In this document: piece after piece, positions 16,709-25,417 of the stretch
Position numbering within the stretch: the first letter of the stretch is position 1
How the letters are laid out: every line of letters begins with the position of its first letter
Assembly (NCBI RefSeq): GCF_000633455.1
Contig: NZ_AYMG01000006.1
Span: 62,001-126,000 of the forward strand
Reading direction: 5' to 3'
Source: Pedobacter jeongneungensis
GTDB taxonomy: Bacteria > Bacteroidota > Bacteroidia > Sphingobacteriales > Sphingobacteriaceae
DNA: 64,000 nt
Notes under the pieces: model-generated
Told to the model about the DNA's origin: nothing
Databases searched by the model: none
What the model saw: only the letters and a program-made list of their open reading frames with translations
Position numbers and translations under genes: made by a program

Positions 16709-18049
16709 TTACTTTAACTTGAGTAAATATTCGTGTGGATTATCCTGCAGGCCTAAATTTAAGGTTTTCAGCTTTTTAACGTAATGTTCCCTTACCGCTG
16801 CATAACTATAATATGGAAACGTTTTGGTGCCTAAACCATTAATGGCAACTTCTTTTTCGTTTAATAAAAACTTCACCAGATAATTTCCGTTAGTTGGGTT
16901 CTGATAAACAATCCACTGGATGTTTGCACTAAATGGAATTACATTTTCGGCTTTCCACACCTGCTCGAAAGTTAAAACATTACTGGTAGCTTCAGCTGCA
17001 CCATGTATGCCCATTAATACGGCAAAAGGTGCAATGGTTTCGGCATGCGCAAAACGCAGATCGGCTATAACAGGTTTGCTTTTTAGATAAGCATCAGTCG
17101 TATTGATAAAATCAGCCAGTAATGGTGCAGCTACCCTCACCTGGATGCCGTTATTGTTTAAACCCGGGGCTTTCTTTAAAAAGTCTTCGGCGTTGCCCAA
17201 AGTATTTAATGCAGCTAAATCGGCCGGAGTATAATAAGCTTTAAAATTGAGGTCTTTCGGCGTCAAGCCAACTGCTTTAATTTCGGCACTTACCGCATTA
17301 ATAATGGTATAGAACCCATAAACATCTTCTACAAAATTGATTTTATCGGTCTGGCTTAACTTCGCCAGATAATTAGGTTTAAAGAATTTTTGGGCAAAAC
17401 GGTTGGCAATATCATTTAGTTTTTTTGCCTTAGCAAGTTTTTGATAAGCAGTTGTCCAGTTTCCGTTTTCTTTAAATTCGTCGTAGGTTTTAGAAAAATC
17501 GTAAAAACGCAGGTGATCATCATCTGCATAATTAAAAGTTATGTTCTGGCTTAAAGGGGCCGATTTAGTTTTAAGTCCGGCCAGAAAAGCTTCTGCACTT
17601 TCTTTTGTACGTCCTTTTTTAGTGGTCGAAACCAAAACCTTCTCGCCAGAAGTGAAAACATTTTTCTGGTTGGTAAACATCCTTTCAGCAATGCCCTTTA
17701 ACTCGTTTGCACCGCTTTCGGAAATAGAAGCCACATGGTTTTCTTCTTCTTTGCCCAGGTTTAAGATGAACTGTTTTAAAGTTTTCCCTTCAGCAGTTAA
17801 AACATTTAAACTATCGGCTTTTGATACGGTAGCGTAGGCATAAGAAAGTTTAATATCCTTGGTTAAATGCCTGGCACCATGCCTGCCCACAAAGTTGATG
17901 TACACCGCTTTATAGCCGCTGGGTACAGGCGTAAATTTAGTTTGCTTTGGTAAGTATAGTGTTTTTGTTCCCAGTAATGTAGTTGATGGTGCTTGCGCAA
18001 AACCAACATAAGGAAGTAATAAAAGCAGGTAAAGTAGTTTTTTTCTCAT
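16709..18049 (-). CDS. Secreted histidine phosphatase, MINPP/phytase-like
   Basis: 446 residues from the ATG at 18049 (an in-frame TTG at 18064 would only extend the signal peptide). MRKKLLYLLLLLPYVGFAQ is a signal peptide. The branch-2 histidine acid phosphatase motif RHGARH is at 56-61 with nucleophile His57. The proton donor motif is HAE (335-337) rather than HD, which is the hallmark of multiple inositol polyphosphate phosphatases. By family knowledge it would strip phosphates from phytate or other inositol phosphates in the periplasm or outside. It precedes the TonB receptor and beta-helix lipoprotein genes on the same strand and has a Pho-box-like promoter. Confidence 0.85.
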   Translation of the reverse strand: MRKKLLYLLLLLPYVGFAQAPSTTLLGTKTLYLPKQTKFTPVPSGYKAVYINFVGRHGARHLTKDIKLSYAYATVSKADSLNVLTAEGKTLKQFILNLGKEEENHVASISESGANELKGIAERMFTNQKNVFTSGEKVLVSTTKKGRTKESAEAFLAGLKTKSAPLSQNITFNYADDDHLRFYDFSKTYDEFKENGNWTTAYQKLAKAKKLNDIANRFAQKFFKPNYLAKLSQTDKINFVEDVYGFYTIINAVSAEIKAVGLTPKDLNFKAYYTPADLAALNTLGNAEDFLKKAPGLNNNGIQVRVAAPLLADFINTTDAYLKSKPVIADLRFAHAETIAPFAVLMGIHGAAEATSNVLTFEQVWKAENVIPFSANIQWIVYQNPTNGNYLVKFLLNEKEVAINGLGTKTFPYYSYAAVREHYVKKLKTLNLGLQDNPHEYLLKLK

Positions 18050-18061
18050 AACAATTGAGCG

Positions 18062-18095
18062 CAAATTTAGCTTTCCAATATTAAGATTAAGTTAA
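18062..18095 (-). promoter_or_regulatory. Promoter of the phytase-like gene with Pho-box-like repeat
   Basis: Minus strand: TTAACT (18095-18090), 5 bases, TTAATA (18084-18079), 9 bases, TAAATTTG (18069-18062), a perfect TAnnTTTG. No TTG at -33. The -7 element ends 12 bases before the ATG, so the leader would be only a few bases long. Confidence 0.5.
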
Positions 18096-18629
18096 GTTAT
18101 TGAAGAGAGAATTGCGTAAAGCGATTGGCGATGGGTATAGAATTTAAGGAAAACATAGAGTGTTCTGGTAAATTTATCCTTTCGTTGTGTCACCATAAGC
18201 GGAGTCGAAGGGGGGCATTAAGTTAATGTTTCGCTGAAATAACTTGGCGCAGTGATGCGTGGGGATACCAACCACAGAATCAGTGCATCAACTCGGTGTC
18301 CTCTATGAAGTTTCCTCTGTGAACTCTGTGATTAAAATAGCAAAGGATTCACGGAAAACACGGAGTATCCCACGCGATCCATCCCTGTATTATATCACAC
18401 CCCAACTTAACAACCTCCGCGCCCAATTCTCTGTGAACTTTGTGGTTAAAAAAATCCGAATATTAAAATTAAGATTGCGCAACAACATCCATCGTTACGC
18501 AATCATTAACTAACCAAATAAATGTAATTACCGCAAAATATCAGGTAACCAATCTGATCTTTTAAACGGTGTATGGTAAATTTTGGACATTCTAATCAAA
18601 CCAGCATACCATGGCTTACATTTAAATCT
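18096..18629. other. Intergenic region with degenerate repeats
   Basis: No gene supported. 18170-18215 has a degraded GTCACC...GGAGTCGAAGGGG sequence related to the GTCATCCTGAGCGTAGTCGAAGG repeat. 18270-18345 and 18415-18450 hold CCTCTGTGAACTCTGTG/TCTCTGTGAACTTTGTGG-type sequences that recur in intergenic spaces of this window. An 84-codon open frame over these repeats is an artefact. No clear terminator for the GH2 gene was found. Confidence 0.55.
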
Positions 18630-20693
18630 TTATTTGAAATCCCAGCTGATGTTATCTTTTATGGTTTTGCCATCTTTTATTACCGTGCTTTCAATTGTAT
18701 TTGTACCTTTTTTAAGGGTTATATTTTCGAATTTATATAACACATTGCCATCAACCAGTTTAGGTTCCACGTTCACTTTTTTTCCATTTAACGATAACTT
18801 TGGGGCACCGATATTGGAGTACACCACCACTTCGGTAACCTGGTGTTTGCGTATTTTTGCCCTTCTTTCAGTTAAATACAGCACAGGCTCTTTACTCCAG
18901 TTGGCTTTATACCAGTAAAAAGCATCTTTCTTTATTTTACGGTCGAAAGACACTAAACCTTTCATATTCCTGGCGGGCATGCTGCCCCGGTTCCACATTG
19001 GGGTGGCAAAATCGAACATATTCCACACATAAGAAGCCAGTATATAAGGATGTTTGGCTATTATAGGCCACTGGATTTCGTGGGTTTTGGTTTCGTAGGT
19101 CTCCGGATAATCGGGCAGGGTGTAATTGTAGGTGTCTTTTAAATCGGCCTGCTCCTGCTGGTGCAAAATATTGCCATCGGCACCATATTCTGATAAAATG
19201 ACCTTATTATTCGGGTATTTCGCTTCGAGATCTGTCGCCCATTTTTCTAAACCGCCTATTTTCCCTTCGTACCAACCGTAATAACGGTTCATACCCTGCA
19301 CATCGGCATTAAGATTGGTTGCACGATCCATCTCACCATAACCACTCACCGTAATGGTAGAACGATAAGGATCGATCTGTTTAGCCAGATCATTTAAATC
19401 GCGTGTGAGTACCGCAGGAAAATCAGCAGGTGTTTTACCGTACACTTCATTATGTAAACCCCATAAATAAATGGAAGGGTGATTATAATTCTGTTTAATC
19501 AGCTCTGTTAACTGTTGTTTGGCGTTTTCACCTTCTTCGCCTGTATAGGTGTTTACAAATGGAATTTCGGCCGAAATGATAAAACCCATGCTATCGCATT
19601 GCGAATAAAGATATTCGGCCTGCTGATAATGCGCTAAACGGATCGTGGTAGCGCCCATTTCTTTAATGATATCCAGATCTTCTTTATGCTGCGCATTGCT
19701 TAAGGCATTGCCATATTGCCAACGGTCCTGATGCCTCGAAACGCCATACATGTTATAACGTTTTCCGTTGAGCATCATGCCTTTTCCGGCTACCAGTTCG
19801 AACTTACGGATGCCCAATGGCTGCGAAACCTCATCAATTACCTGGTTATCTTTAATTAGCTGCGTAACTACCTTGTATAAATATGGGTTATTGAAACCAT
19901 CCCAAAGTGTTGGGTTTTGAACAGTCATTTGCTGGATATAATCCTGCCTGCCCTGGGTATTTACATTAAAGTTTTCAGTTTGATGTGCCACGTCTTTCCC
20001 GGCCCGATCATAAATGGTGATTTTGATCGATACATCGGTTGCAGCAGCCAATTTGTTCTCTACTTTAACTTCAACCGCAATATCAGCTGATTTTTCGGAA
20101 ACATTTTTCTGCGAGATGTAAATCCCCGGCGAAGCGTAATCGGTAGTGGTAATGTTGAGTTTATTTGTTGCAATCAGTTCAACCGGACGATAAATGCCGC
20201 CGTAAATTCCGAACAGGAAATGGTTCACGGGGATAATATCTCTTTTTGCTGTATTGTTTGCCTTCACCATAATGGTGTTACTTTTACCAATGATTACTGC
20301 ATAGCTAATATCTAAACAGAAAGCACTATAAGATCCTTTGTGCTTGCCAACCAGTTTATTATTTACATAAACCTCGGCCAATTGCCCCACACCCTCGAAC
20401 TTTAAAAAAAGACGTTTGTCTTTGTACTCGTTTCCAAAAACGAAATCTTTCTTATAAATGCCTTCGCCTTCATAAAAGTTCCTGGTATTTTGCATATCTA
20501 CAGCATTCCAGGTATGCGGAAGGGTAACTTTTTCCCATTTTGTGGTGGTACTATCTTTTGTTTTTTTAAACAACCAATCGGCATTAAAAGGTAATGTAAT
20601 CCTGGCTTGCTGTTGAGCTGATGCAAAGCCAGCCGTTAAGGTAAACAAGGTAATTAATAGTGATTTTCTAAATCTGGAGGTATCTATCTTCAT
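18630..20693 (-). CDS. Glycoside hydrolase family 2, beta-galactosidase-like
   Basis: 687 residues from the ATG at 20693. A longer frame (start 20768) runs into a repeat element and would put 25 residues before the signal peptide, so it is rejected. The signal peptide ends FASAQQ. Domains: N-terminal jelly-roll (about 35-180), immunoglobulin-like (about 190-300), TIM barrel (about 305-600) with acid/base Glu416 in WGLHNEVYG and nucleophile Glu502 in ILSEYGADG, and a C-terminal beta-domain. Most likely a beta-galactosidase, though beta-glucuronidase or beta-mannosidase activity cannot be excluded. Last gene of PUL 1, separated from GH29 by a palindromic repeat. Likely periplasmic, trimming terminal beta-galactose. 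Confidence 0.88.
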   Translation of the reverse strand: MKIDTSRFRKSLLITLFTLTAGFASAQQQARITLPFNADWLFKKTKDSTTTKWEKVTLPHTWNAVDMQNTRNFYEGEGIYKKDFVFGNEYKDKRLFLKFEGVGQLAEVYVNNKLVGKHKGSYSAFCLDISYAVIIGKSNTIMVKANNTAKRDIIPVNHFLFGIYGGIYRPVELIATNKLNITTTDYASPGIYISQKNVSEKSADIAVEVKVENKLAAATDVSIKITIYDRAGKDVAHQTENFNVNTQGRQDYIQQMTVQNPTLWDGFNNPYLYKVVTQLIKDNQVIDEVSQPLGIRKFELVAGKGMMLNGKRYNMYGVSRHQDRWQYGNALSNAQHKEDLDIIKEMGATTIRLAHYQQAEYLYSQCDSMGFIISAEIPFVNTYTGEEGENAKQQLTELIKQNYNHPSIYLWGLHNEVYGKTPADFPAVLTRDLNDLAKQIDPYRSTITVSGYGEMDRATNLNADVQGMNRYYGWYEGKIGGLEKWATDLEAKYPNNKVILSEYGADGNILHQQEQADLKDTYNYTLPDYPETYETKTHEIQWPIIAKHPYILASYVWNMFDFATPMWNRGSMPARNMKGLVSFDRKIKKDAFYWYKANWSKEPVLYLTERRAKIRKHQVTEVVVYSNIGAPKLSLNGKKVNVEPKLVDGNVLYKFENITLKKGTNTIESTVIKDGKTIKDNISWDFK

Positions 20694-20752
20694 TCTACTG
20701 TATAATTGAGGTTTGTATCCCTCAAGTTGTATTATTTGTTTATATAAGGAAT

Positions 20753-20842
20753 CATCATTGCGAGGCATGAAGCAATCTTAATGCTTTCGCTATTTTTGTC
20801 CAATCCTTACTTGTAGGATTGCTTCGTACCTCGCAATGACGA
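20753..20842. repeat. Family A palindromic element between GH29 and GH2 genes
   Basis: Outer arms TCATTGCGAGG and CCTCGCAATGA, inner arms GAAGCAATC and GATTGCTTC. Lies inside the putative operon, so transcripts crossing it would form a long hairpin that may dampen or uncouple expression of GH2. Confidence 0.75.
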
Positions 20843-20852
20843 ACTATTTTAA

Positions 20853-22355
20853 TTACATCTTCGCATCCATCAGCTTTGCTGATTTCGCCTTAGGCGCTAC
20901 CAGTTTCATTTTAATTACAAATGCCCTGTTTGACCGAAAATCATTTGGAAGCATCACATCGTAATAAGTATTCTTATCCAGATCCAAGCCGATATCAGCC
21001 TGTTTTAGCGTTAATTTTTTAGCACCAATTAAAAGCTCGGCTGTGCCCGGAACCTGTTTGGCATTTTTAGGCACTGCAATGCGCACAATATCATTTACAG
21101 GGCGATTGAAAACAGTTAGATACAGGTTATCTTCCTTTTGGGTAAAGTAACCCAGTTTTGAAGGTGTTAATGCTGCATGACGAACACCATAAACCGCTTC
21201 GGCGTTTAGTTTCATCCATTGGCCAATTTCCTTTGCAATGGTATCTTCTTCCGGATGCATGTTCCCATTCCCATCCGGACCAAAGTTTAGCACAAAATTG
21301 CCGTTCATCGATACCGAATGCATCAGCATATCCAATAAATCATCGGTGGTTTTGGTATAAATGCCCGACCAATCTTTCATGTAACCCCAGCCATTTGGCG
21401 GAATGGTCATTACTGCATCCCAATCATTACCGTTTAACCATTCAAACTCAGCCGGCAGTTTACGTTCCCAGCCCTGCTCATAATCGCCCAGAATATTGCC
21501 ATTTGAATCGAAATGACGTGATCCATGCTCATCATTACGGAAACGGGAACCGATAATTAAACCCGGATGTTTTTCACGGAGTTCTTTTTCCAGATTATAG
21601 GTAAACTCATAAGCTCTTTTCCATGAAGCATCCCATGTACCATCGAACCAGAAACCTTTAATTTTAGGATAATTATCCAACTGTTCTAAGAGCTGATTGC
21701 GGGTATATTGCAGAAACTTATCAAATTTTGCTTTTTCTTCATCTGTTTTTGGGGCTTTGCCCATATAATTGGGGTTATTCCACTCTAAAACAGAAAAATA
21801 TAGGTATACATCAATGCCTTCGGCAGTATAAGCATCTACAATCTGTTTCACAATATCTTTTTTATAAGGAGATGCCGAAATATTATAATCAGAATATTTT
21901 GTTGGCCAAAGTGCAAAACCATCGTGGTGTTTGGTGGTAAAGATCACATACTTCGCCCCCATGTCTTTTGCCTGTTTGGCCCAGCGTTTGGCATCGAAAT
22001 TTTTCGGGTTAAACTGCTTGTAGAGGTTATCGTAGGTGTTTGTCCAATCTTTTGGCGCAGTGGGTCCACCCCATGAACGGATCCATTCTGAAGCCGCTGC
22101 ACCTCCCCTTGCACTTACCCCGTTCCACTCGTTACCGGCGATGGAATAAATGCCCCAATGGATAAACTGGCCCAAACCGTAACTACGGAAAGCCTGCATA
22201 TCGGCATCTGTACGGTGAGGTGGTGTTAAGGTGCCATATTTCACTTCAACTTTTTCGGCAGGTTGTTTTTTGGGCCCTGTCCACTGTGCATTTGCATGGC
22301 TTACCACAGCTATTGTAGCAATTGCAAGCCATAAATACCTTAATCTATTTTTCAT
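20853..22355 (-). CDS. Alpha-L-fucosidase, GH29 (second copy)
   Basis: 500 residues from the ATG at 22355; a TTG two codons upstream is not needed. Signal peptide ends SHANAQW. GH29 features: FIHWGIYS near 65-71, FTTKHHDGF near 139-147 and the nucleophile Asp238 in GFWFDGTWD. A retaining fucosidase; the longer insertions (GGPTAPKDW, ENLEKELREKHPG region) set it apart from the other GH29 in the same operon, so the two probably cut different linkages, such as alpha-1,2/1,6 against alpha-1,3/1,4. It starts 18 bases after the GH20 stop. Probably periplasmic. Confidence 0.92.
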   Translation of the reverse strand: MKNRLRYLWLAIATIAVVSHANAQWTGPKKQPAEKVEVKYGTLTPPHRTDADMQAFRSYGLGQFIHWGIYSIAGNEWNGVSARGGAAASEWIRSWGGPTAPKDWTNTYDNLYKQFNPKNFDAKRWAKQAKDMGAKYVIFTTKHHDGFALWPTKYSDYNISASPYKKDIVKQIVDAYTAEGIDVYLYFSVLEWNNPNYMGKAPKTDEEKAKFDKFLQYTRNQLLEQLDNYPKIKGFWFDGTWDASWKRAYEFTYNLEKELREKHPGLIIGSRFRNDEHGSRHFDSNGNILGDYEQGWERKLPAEFEWLNGNDWDAVMTIPPNGWGYMKDWSGIYTKTTDDLLDMLMHSVSMNGNFVLNFGPDGNGNMHPEEDTIAKEIGQWMKLNAEAVYGVRHAALTPSKLGYFTQKEDNLYLTVFNRPVNDIVRIAVPKNAKQVPGTAELLIGAKKLTLKQADIGLDLDKNTYYDVMLPNDFRSNRAFVIKMKLVAPKAKSAKLMDAKM

Positions 22356-22373
22356 ATTCAAATTTTGTGCGTA

Positions 22374-23966
22374 TTAATCTTTATAGTTCAATGGTTTCTT
22401 TCTTTTCACCGGAATTTCGGGGTGCAGCAATGCTTTTGAAGGATCATAATAATACAATCCAGCTTTATTATACAGGGCTAAATGTTGATTTAAATTAGTG
22501 CTGAAAGCTTTAAAATCTTTCTTGTTCTGAGGTGTCCAGGCAGCTTCGGCCAGGGCCGCAATCCGCGGAAAAAGCAGGTAATCCAAACGGGCATTATTAT
22601 CTACGGTTTCTGTCCAAAGGTTGGCTTGAATACCTAAAATCAATTGTTTTTGTTGTGCATTAGACATAAAAGAAGCTGCATCGAAAGCATAAACCTGCTC
22701 AATCGGGTTATACAATTTATTCCATTTCCGGCCATATTGGTGCGTGCTGTCCTGAACAAAATCGAAATACAATGGTAATCTTGGGCATAAAACGGTTTGG
22801 TAGCCTTTGCTTAAAGCAGTACGAAGTTGTTCAGGTTTTTCCTGTCGCCACCAGAATATCATGGTTTTATCTTTTGGAAGATCGGCATCTGCCATTTCGT
22901 CCCAAAAAATGGCTTTTGCATTGAGCTGATATAAGGAATCGGCCATACGTTTCATAAAATAATGTTCTACCGCAGCATTGTCTTTCAGGTTTTCGCGCTC
23001 GCGAAGCTTTAAAATATCCGGATTGGTATTCCATTTTTCATTACCAAAACTCACTTCATCGCCACCTAAATGAATTAATCCTGAAGGAAAAAGCACATTG
23101 GTTTCTTTTAAAATATCAGTGAGGTAAGTGTACGTTTTCTCCTGTCCGGGATTAAAGGTAAATTCGGGATGCCCTGCCGAACCACCTCCGGAATATTCGG
23201 GATAGGCTTTATTGGCCGCCGTTGCGTGTCCGGGCATATCGATCTCCGGAATAACCTGAATATAACGTTCTGCAGCATAAGCAATAATTTCTTTAATATC
23301 GGCCTGTGTATAAAACTGTGCAGGCAAATCAGGATTCAGGTAATCGCCAATGCCCCCAATGAGTGCTAAATTTGGATATTTTTCAATTTCCAAACGCCAG
23401 GCAGGCTCATCAGTTAAATGCCAGTGAAAAGTATTGAGTTTATAAAAAGCCATCCAGTTTAAAATCGATTTCACTTTTTCTTTACCAAAGAAATGGCGCG
23501 ATTCATCCAACATAAAACCCCGCCAACCGTAAGCTGGTGCATCCGTTATTTCGGCAACGGGAAGCTGATTGTTTTTACTGGTTAACACAAGCTGAAGCAC
23601 CGAAATCATTCCATAAAAAATACCCCGGGCATGATAAGCAGAAACGGTGATCCGATCAGGTTTAATGCTGACCTGATAAGCGTTTGAATCTGCATTTTTC
23701 TTCGCTGGTTTTAACACCAGCATAATATCGGCAGAGCTGTTTTTTTGCTGAATGGTAATTCCCTTCTGACTTAATAATTCGTTCTGAAAATAATAAGCAA
23801 CTGCTTTTAATTTCTCGTTATTGGCACCGATCGTTACTTTATTATTCAGGCTAAAAAACCCGGTACCGTTTACAAAATTTGCAGGCCTAGGAATAATAGT
23901 TGCTTGCTGCTGTGCTTGCGCAGACGCATAAACAAATAGTATAATTGATATATATATAAACCTCAT
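22374..23966 (-). CDS. Beta-N-acetylhexosaminidase, GH20
   Basis: 530 residues with a signal peptide (FVYASAQAQ). N-terminal GH20b-type domain (about 20-145), then the TIM barrel opening with RGFMLDESRHFF (149-160), HWHLTDEPAWR (181-191) and the catalytic pair Asp303-Glu304 in HLGGDEVSF, which works by substrate-assisted catalysis on GlcNAc or GalNAc. The ATG overlaps the stop codon of the upstream GH29 gene by one base (TAATG), indicating translational coupling. In this PUL it would remove beta-linked N-acetylhexosamine exposed after defucosylation and degalactosylation. Well-supported family call. Confidence 0.95.
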   Translation of the reverse strand: MRFIYISIILFVYASAQAQQQATIIPRPANFVNGTGFFSLNNKVTIGANNEKLKAVAYYFQNELLSQKGITIQQKNSSADIMLVLKPAKKNADSNAYQVSIKPDRITVSAYHARGIFYGMISVLQLVLTSKNNQLPVAEITDAPAYGWRGFMLDESRHFFGKEKVKSILNWMAFYKLNTFHWHLTDEPAWRLEIEKYPNLALIGGIGDYLNPDLPAQFYTQADIKEIIAYAAERYIQVIPEIDMPGHATAANKAYPEYSGGGSAGHPEFTFNPGQEKTYTYLTDILKETNVLFPSGLIHLGGDEVSFGNEKWNTNPDILKLRERENLKDNAAVEHYFMKRMADSLYQLNAKAIFWDEMADADLPKDKTMIFWWRQEKPEQLRTALSKGYQTVLCPRLPLYFDFVQDSTHQYGRKWNKLYNPIEQVYAFDAASFMSNAQQKQLILGIQANLWTETVDNNARLDYLLFPRIAALAEAAWTPQNKKDFKAFSTNLNQHLALYNKAGLYYYDPSKALLHPEIPVKRKKPLNYKD

Positions 23967-25363
23967 TAATTGGTTGTTATTCTTAATACATAAACCGGAA
24001 TCTGACTTCTTTTTTTAAAATTTTCAGGTAGGTTAAGCTTCAGTTCCTGATTGTTAACCTCCCACCAAACTTTGTTTTTATTGCCCAATAGTTCAATATT
24101 TTTAATGCTAATTTTATCTTTACTGACCTGTTTGAGCGTTACATGTGTTGATTGCCAGCTTCTTAAAAAAGCATATACCACTTTATCTTTGCTGGTATAA
24201 TACACGTCGGGGACGATATTTTTGGGCGTGCCATCAAAAACAGCATCTTTAATGGCGTTTTTACTTTCTTCGATACTGACATTGTCTTTTATTTCCCTGG
24301 TATTTTCTTTTACAGCCAACCAGGGATGACTATTGTAAATAGCTTCCTGGTTAACATCCATCCATTTACCAACCGCTTTTAATCTTTCGGTTGCCCAATC
24401 AGGAAAAGTTCCATCGCCTTTAGGGCCGACATTTAATAAGAGATTACCACCATTGGCAACCACTTCCACCAGGTGACGGATCAATACTTCCGGCGATTTC
24501 CAAACACTATCGTGCCTGTTGTAGCCCCAGTTCTGCCCAATGGTTAAGCAGGATTCCCATGCTTTTTTTGATGATGGCGTTAATGATTGCTCTGAAATGG
24601 AAAAATCGCCATATCCATTTCCAATTCTATTGTTTACCAAACAGTTTGGCTGCAGTTTATTAACTAAAGCTTTAAGTTCGTCGCTTTCTTTTTTACTGAT
24701 CATTTCGGGGGTATCGAACCATAGTACGCCAATCGGGCCGTAGTTGGTTAACAATTCTGTAATCTGTGGTTTAACCTTTCTTTCGAAATAGCTATTAAAC
24801 ACTTTTGCATCTTCATTGGGGTAATCCCAGGTATTGCTCCTGCCCGCTTTTACCGGCCAGTTGGTGGGCACATCGGGATCTTGCCAATCTCTGCCCAAAG
24901 AATAATAAAGGCAAAGGGTAATTTGATATTTTTTGCAGGCTTTGGCAAGTTCGGCTATCGGATCGCGTTTAAAGGGACTTCGTTTTACAATGTTATAATC
25001 GCTACTGGCCGAATTGTACATCGCAAAACCATCGTGATGTTTGGCCGTAAAAACGATATACTTCATGCCTGTTTCCCTGGCCTGTTTTACCCATGCATCT
25101 GCATTAAATTTTATCGGATTAAATTGACTGGCAATAGCTCCGTATTCCTGTACGGGGATACGCTCATAAAGCATAAAATGCTCTCCACCTTTAACTTTAT
25201 GGCCTTTCCAGTCGCCCGCAGTTTGGGCATATAGTCCCCAATGTAAAAACATACCAAATTTTTCCTCCTTAAACTGTTCCAATGCACTATTTTGCACTGT
25301 TTGTCCAAACAACAGCTGGACAAACAGTACAAATAACAGACTTAAAAAAAGCGGTTTTCTCAT
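23966..25363 (-). CDS. Alpha-L-fucosidase, GH29 (first copy)
   Basis: 465 residues; signal peptide MRKPLFLSLLFVLFVQLLFG. Motifs MFLHWGLYAQ (38-47), FTAKHHDGFAMY (105-116) and nucleophile Asp217 in VLWFDTPE. Shorter than the second GH29 and with a GDGTFPDWATERLKAVG region typical of the alpha-1,3/1,4-type subgroup; subgroup assignment is tentative. C-terminal beta-sandwich about 365-465. Couples to GH20 by a one-base stop/start overlap. It would act on Lewis-type or core fucose. Confidence 0.92.
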   Translation of the reverse strand: MRKPLFLSLLFVLFVQLLFGQTVQNSALEQFKEEKFGMFLHWGLYAQTAGDWKGHKVKGGEHFMLYERIPVQEYGAIASQFNPIKFNADAWVKQARETGMKYIVFTAKHHDGFAMYNSASSDYNIVKRSPFKRDPIAELAKACKKYQITLCLYYSLGRDWQDPDVPTNWPVKAGRSNTWDYPNEDAKVFNSYFERKVKPQITELLTNYGPIGVLWFDTPEMISKKESDELKALVNKLQPNCLVNNRIGNGYGDFSISEQSLTPSSKKAWESCLTIGQNWGYNRHDSVWKSPEVLIRHLVEVVANGGNLLLNVGPKGDGTFPDWATERLKAVGKWMDVNQEAIYNSHPWLAVKENTREIKDNVSIEESKNAIKDAVFDGTPKNIVPDVYYTSKDKVVYAFLRSWQSTHVTLKQVSKDKISIKNIELLGNKNKVWWEVNNQELKLNLPENFKKRSQIPVYVLRITTN

Positions 25364-25417
25364 TTTTGTTTTAGGGTTTGAAACATTAAATATAAGTCTG
25401 TTTTAAGCATAAAAAAA

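Noticed and set aside
18259..18513. 84-codon plus-strand frame
   Set aside because: Made of degenerate CTCTGTGAACTTTGTGG-type repeats; no start context or family resemblance.
20693..20768. Longer N-terminus for the GH2 protein
   Set aside because: The extra 25 residues come from the flank and arm of a palindromic repeat and precede a complete signal peptide.
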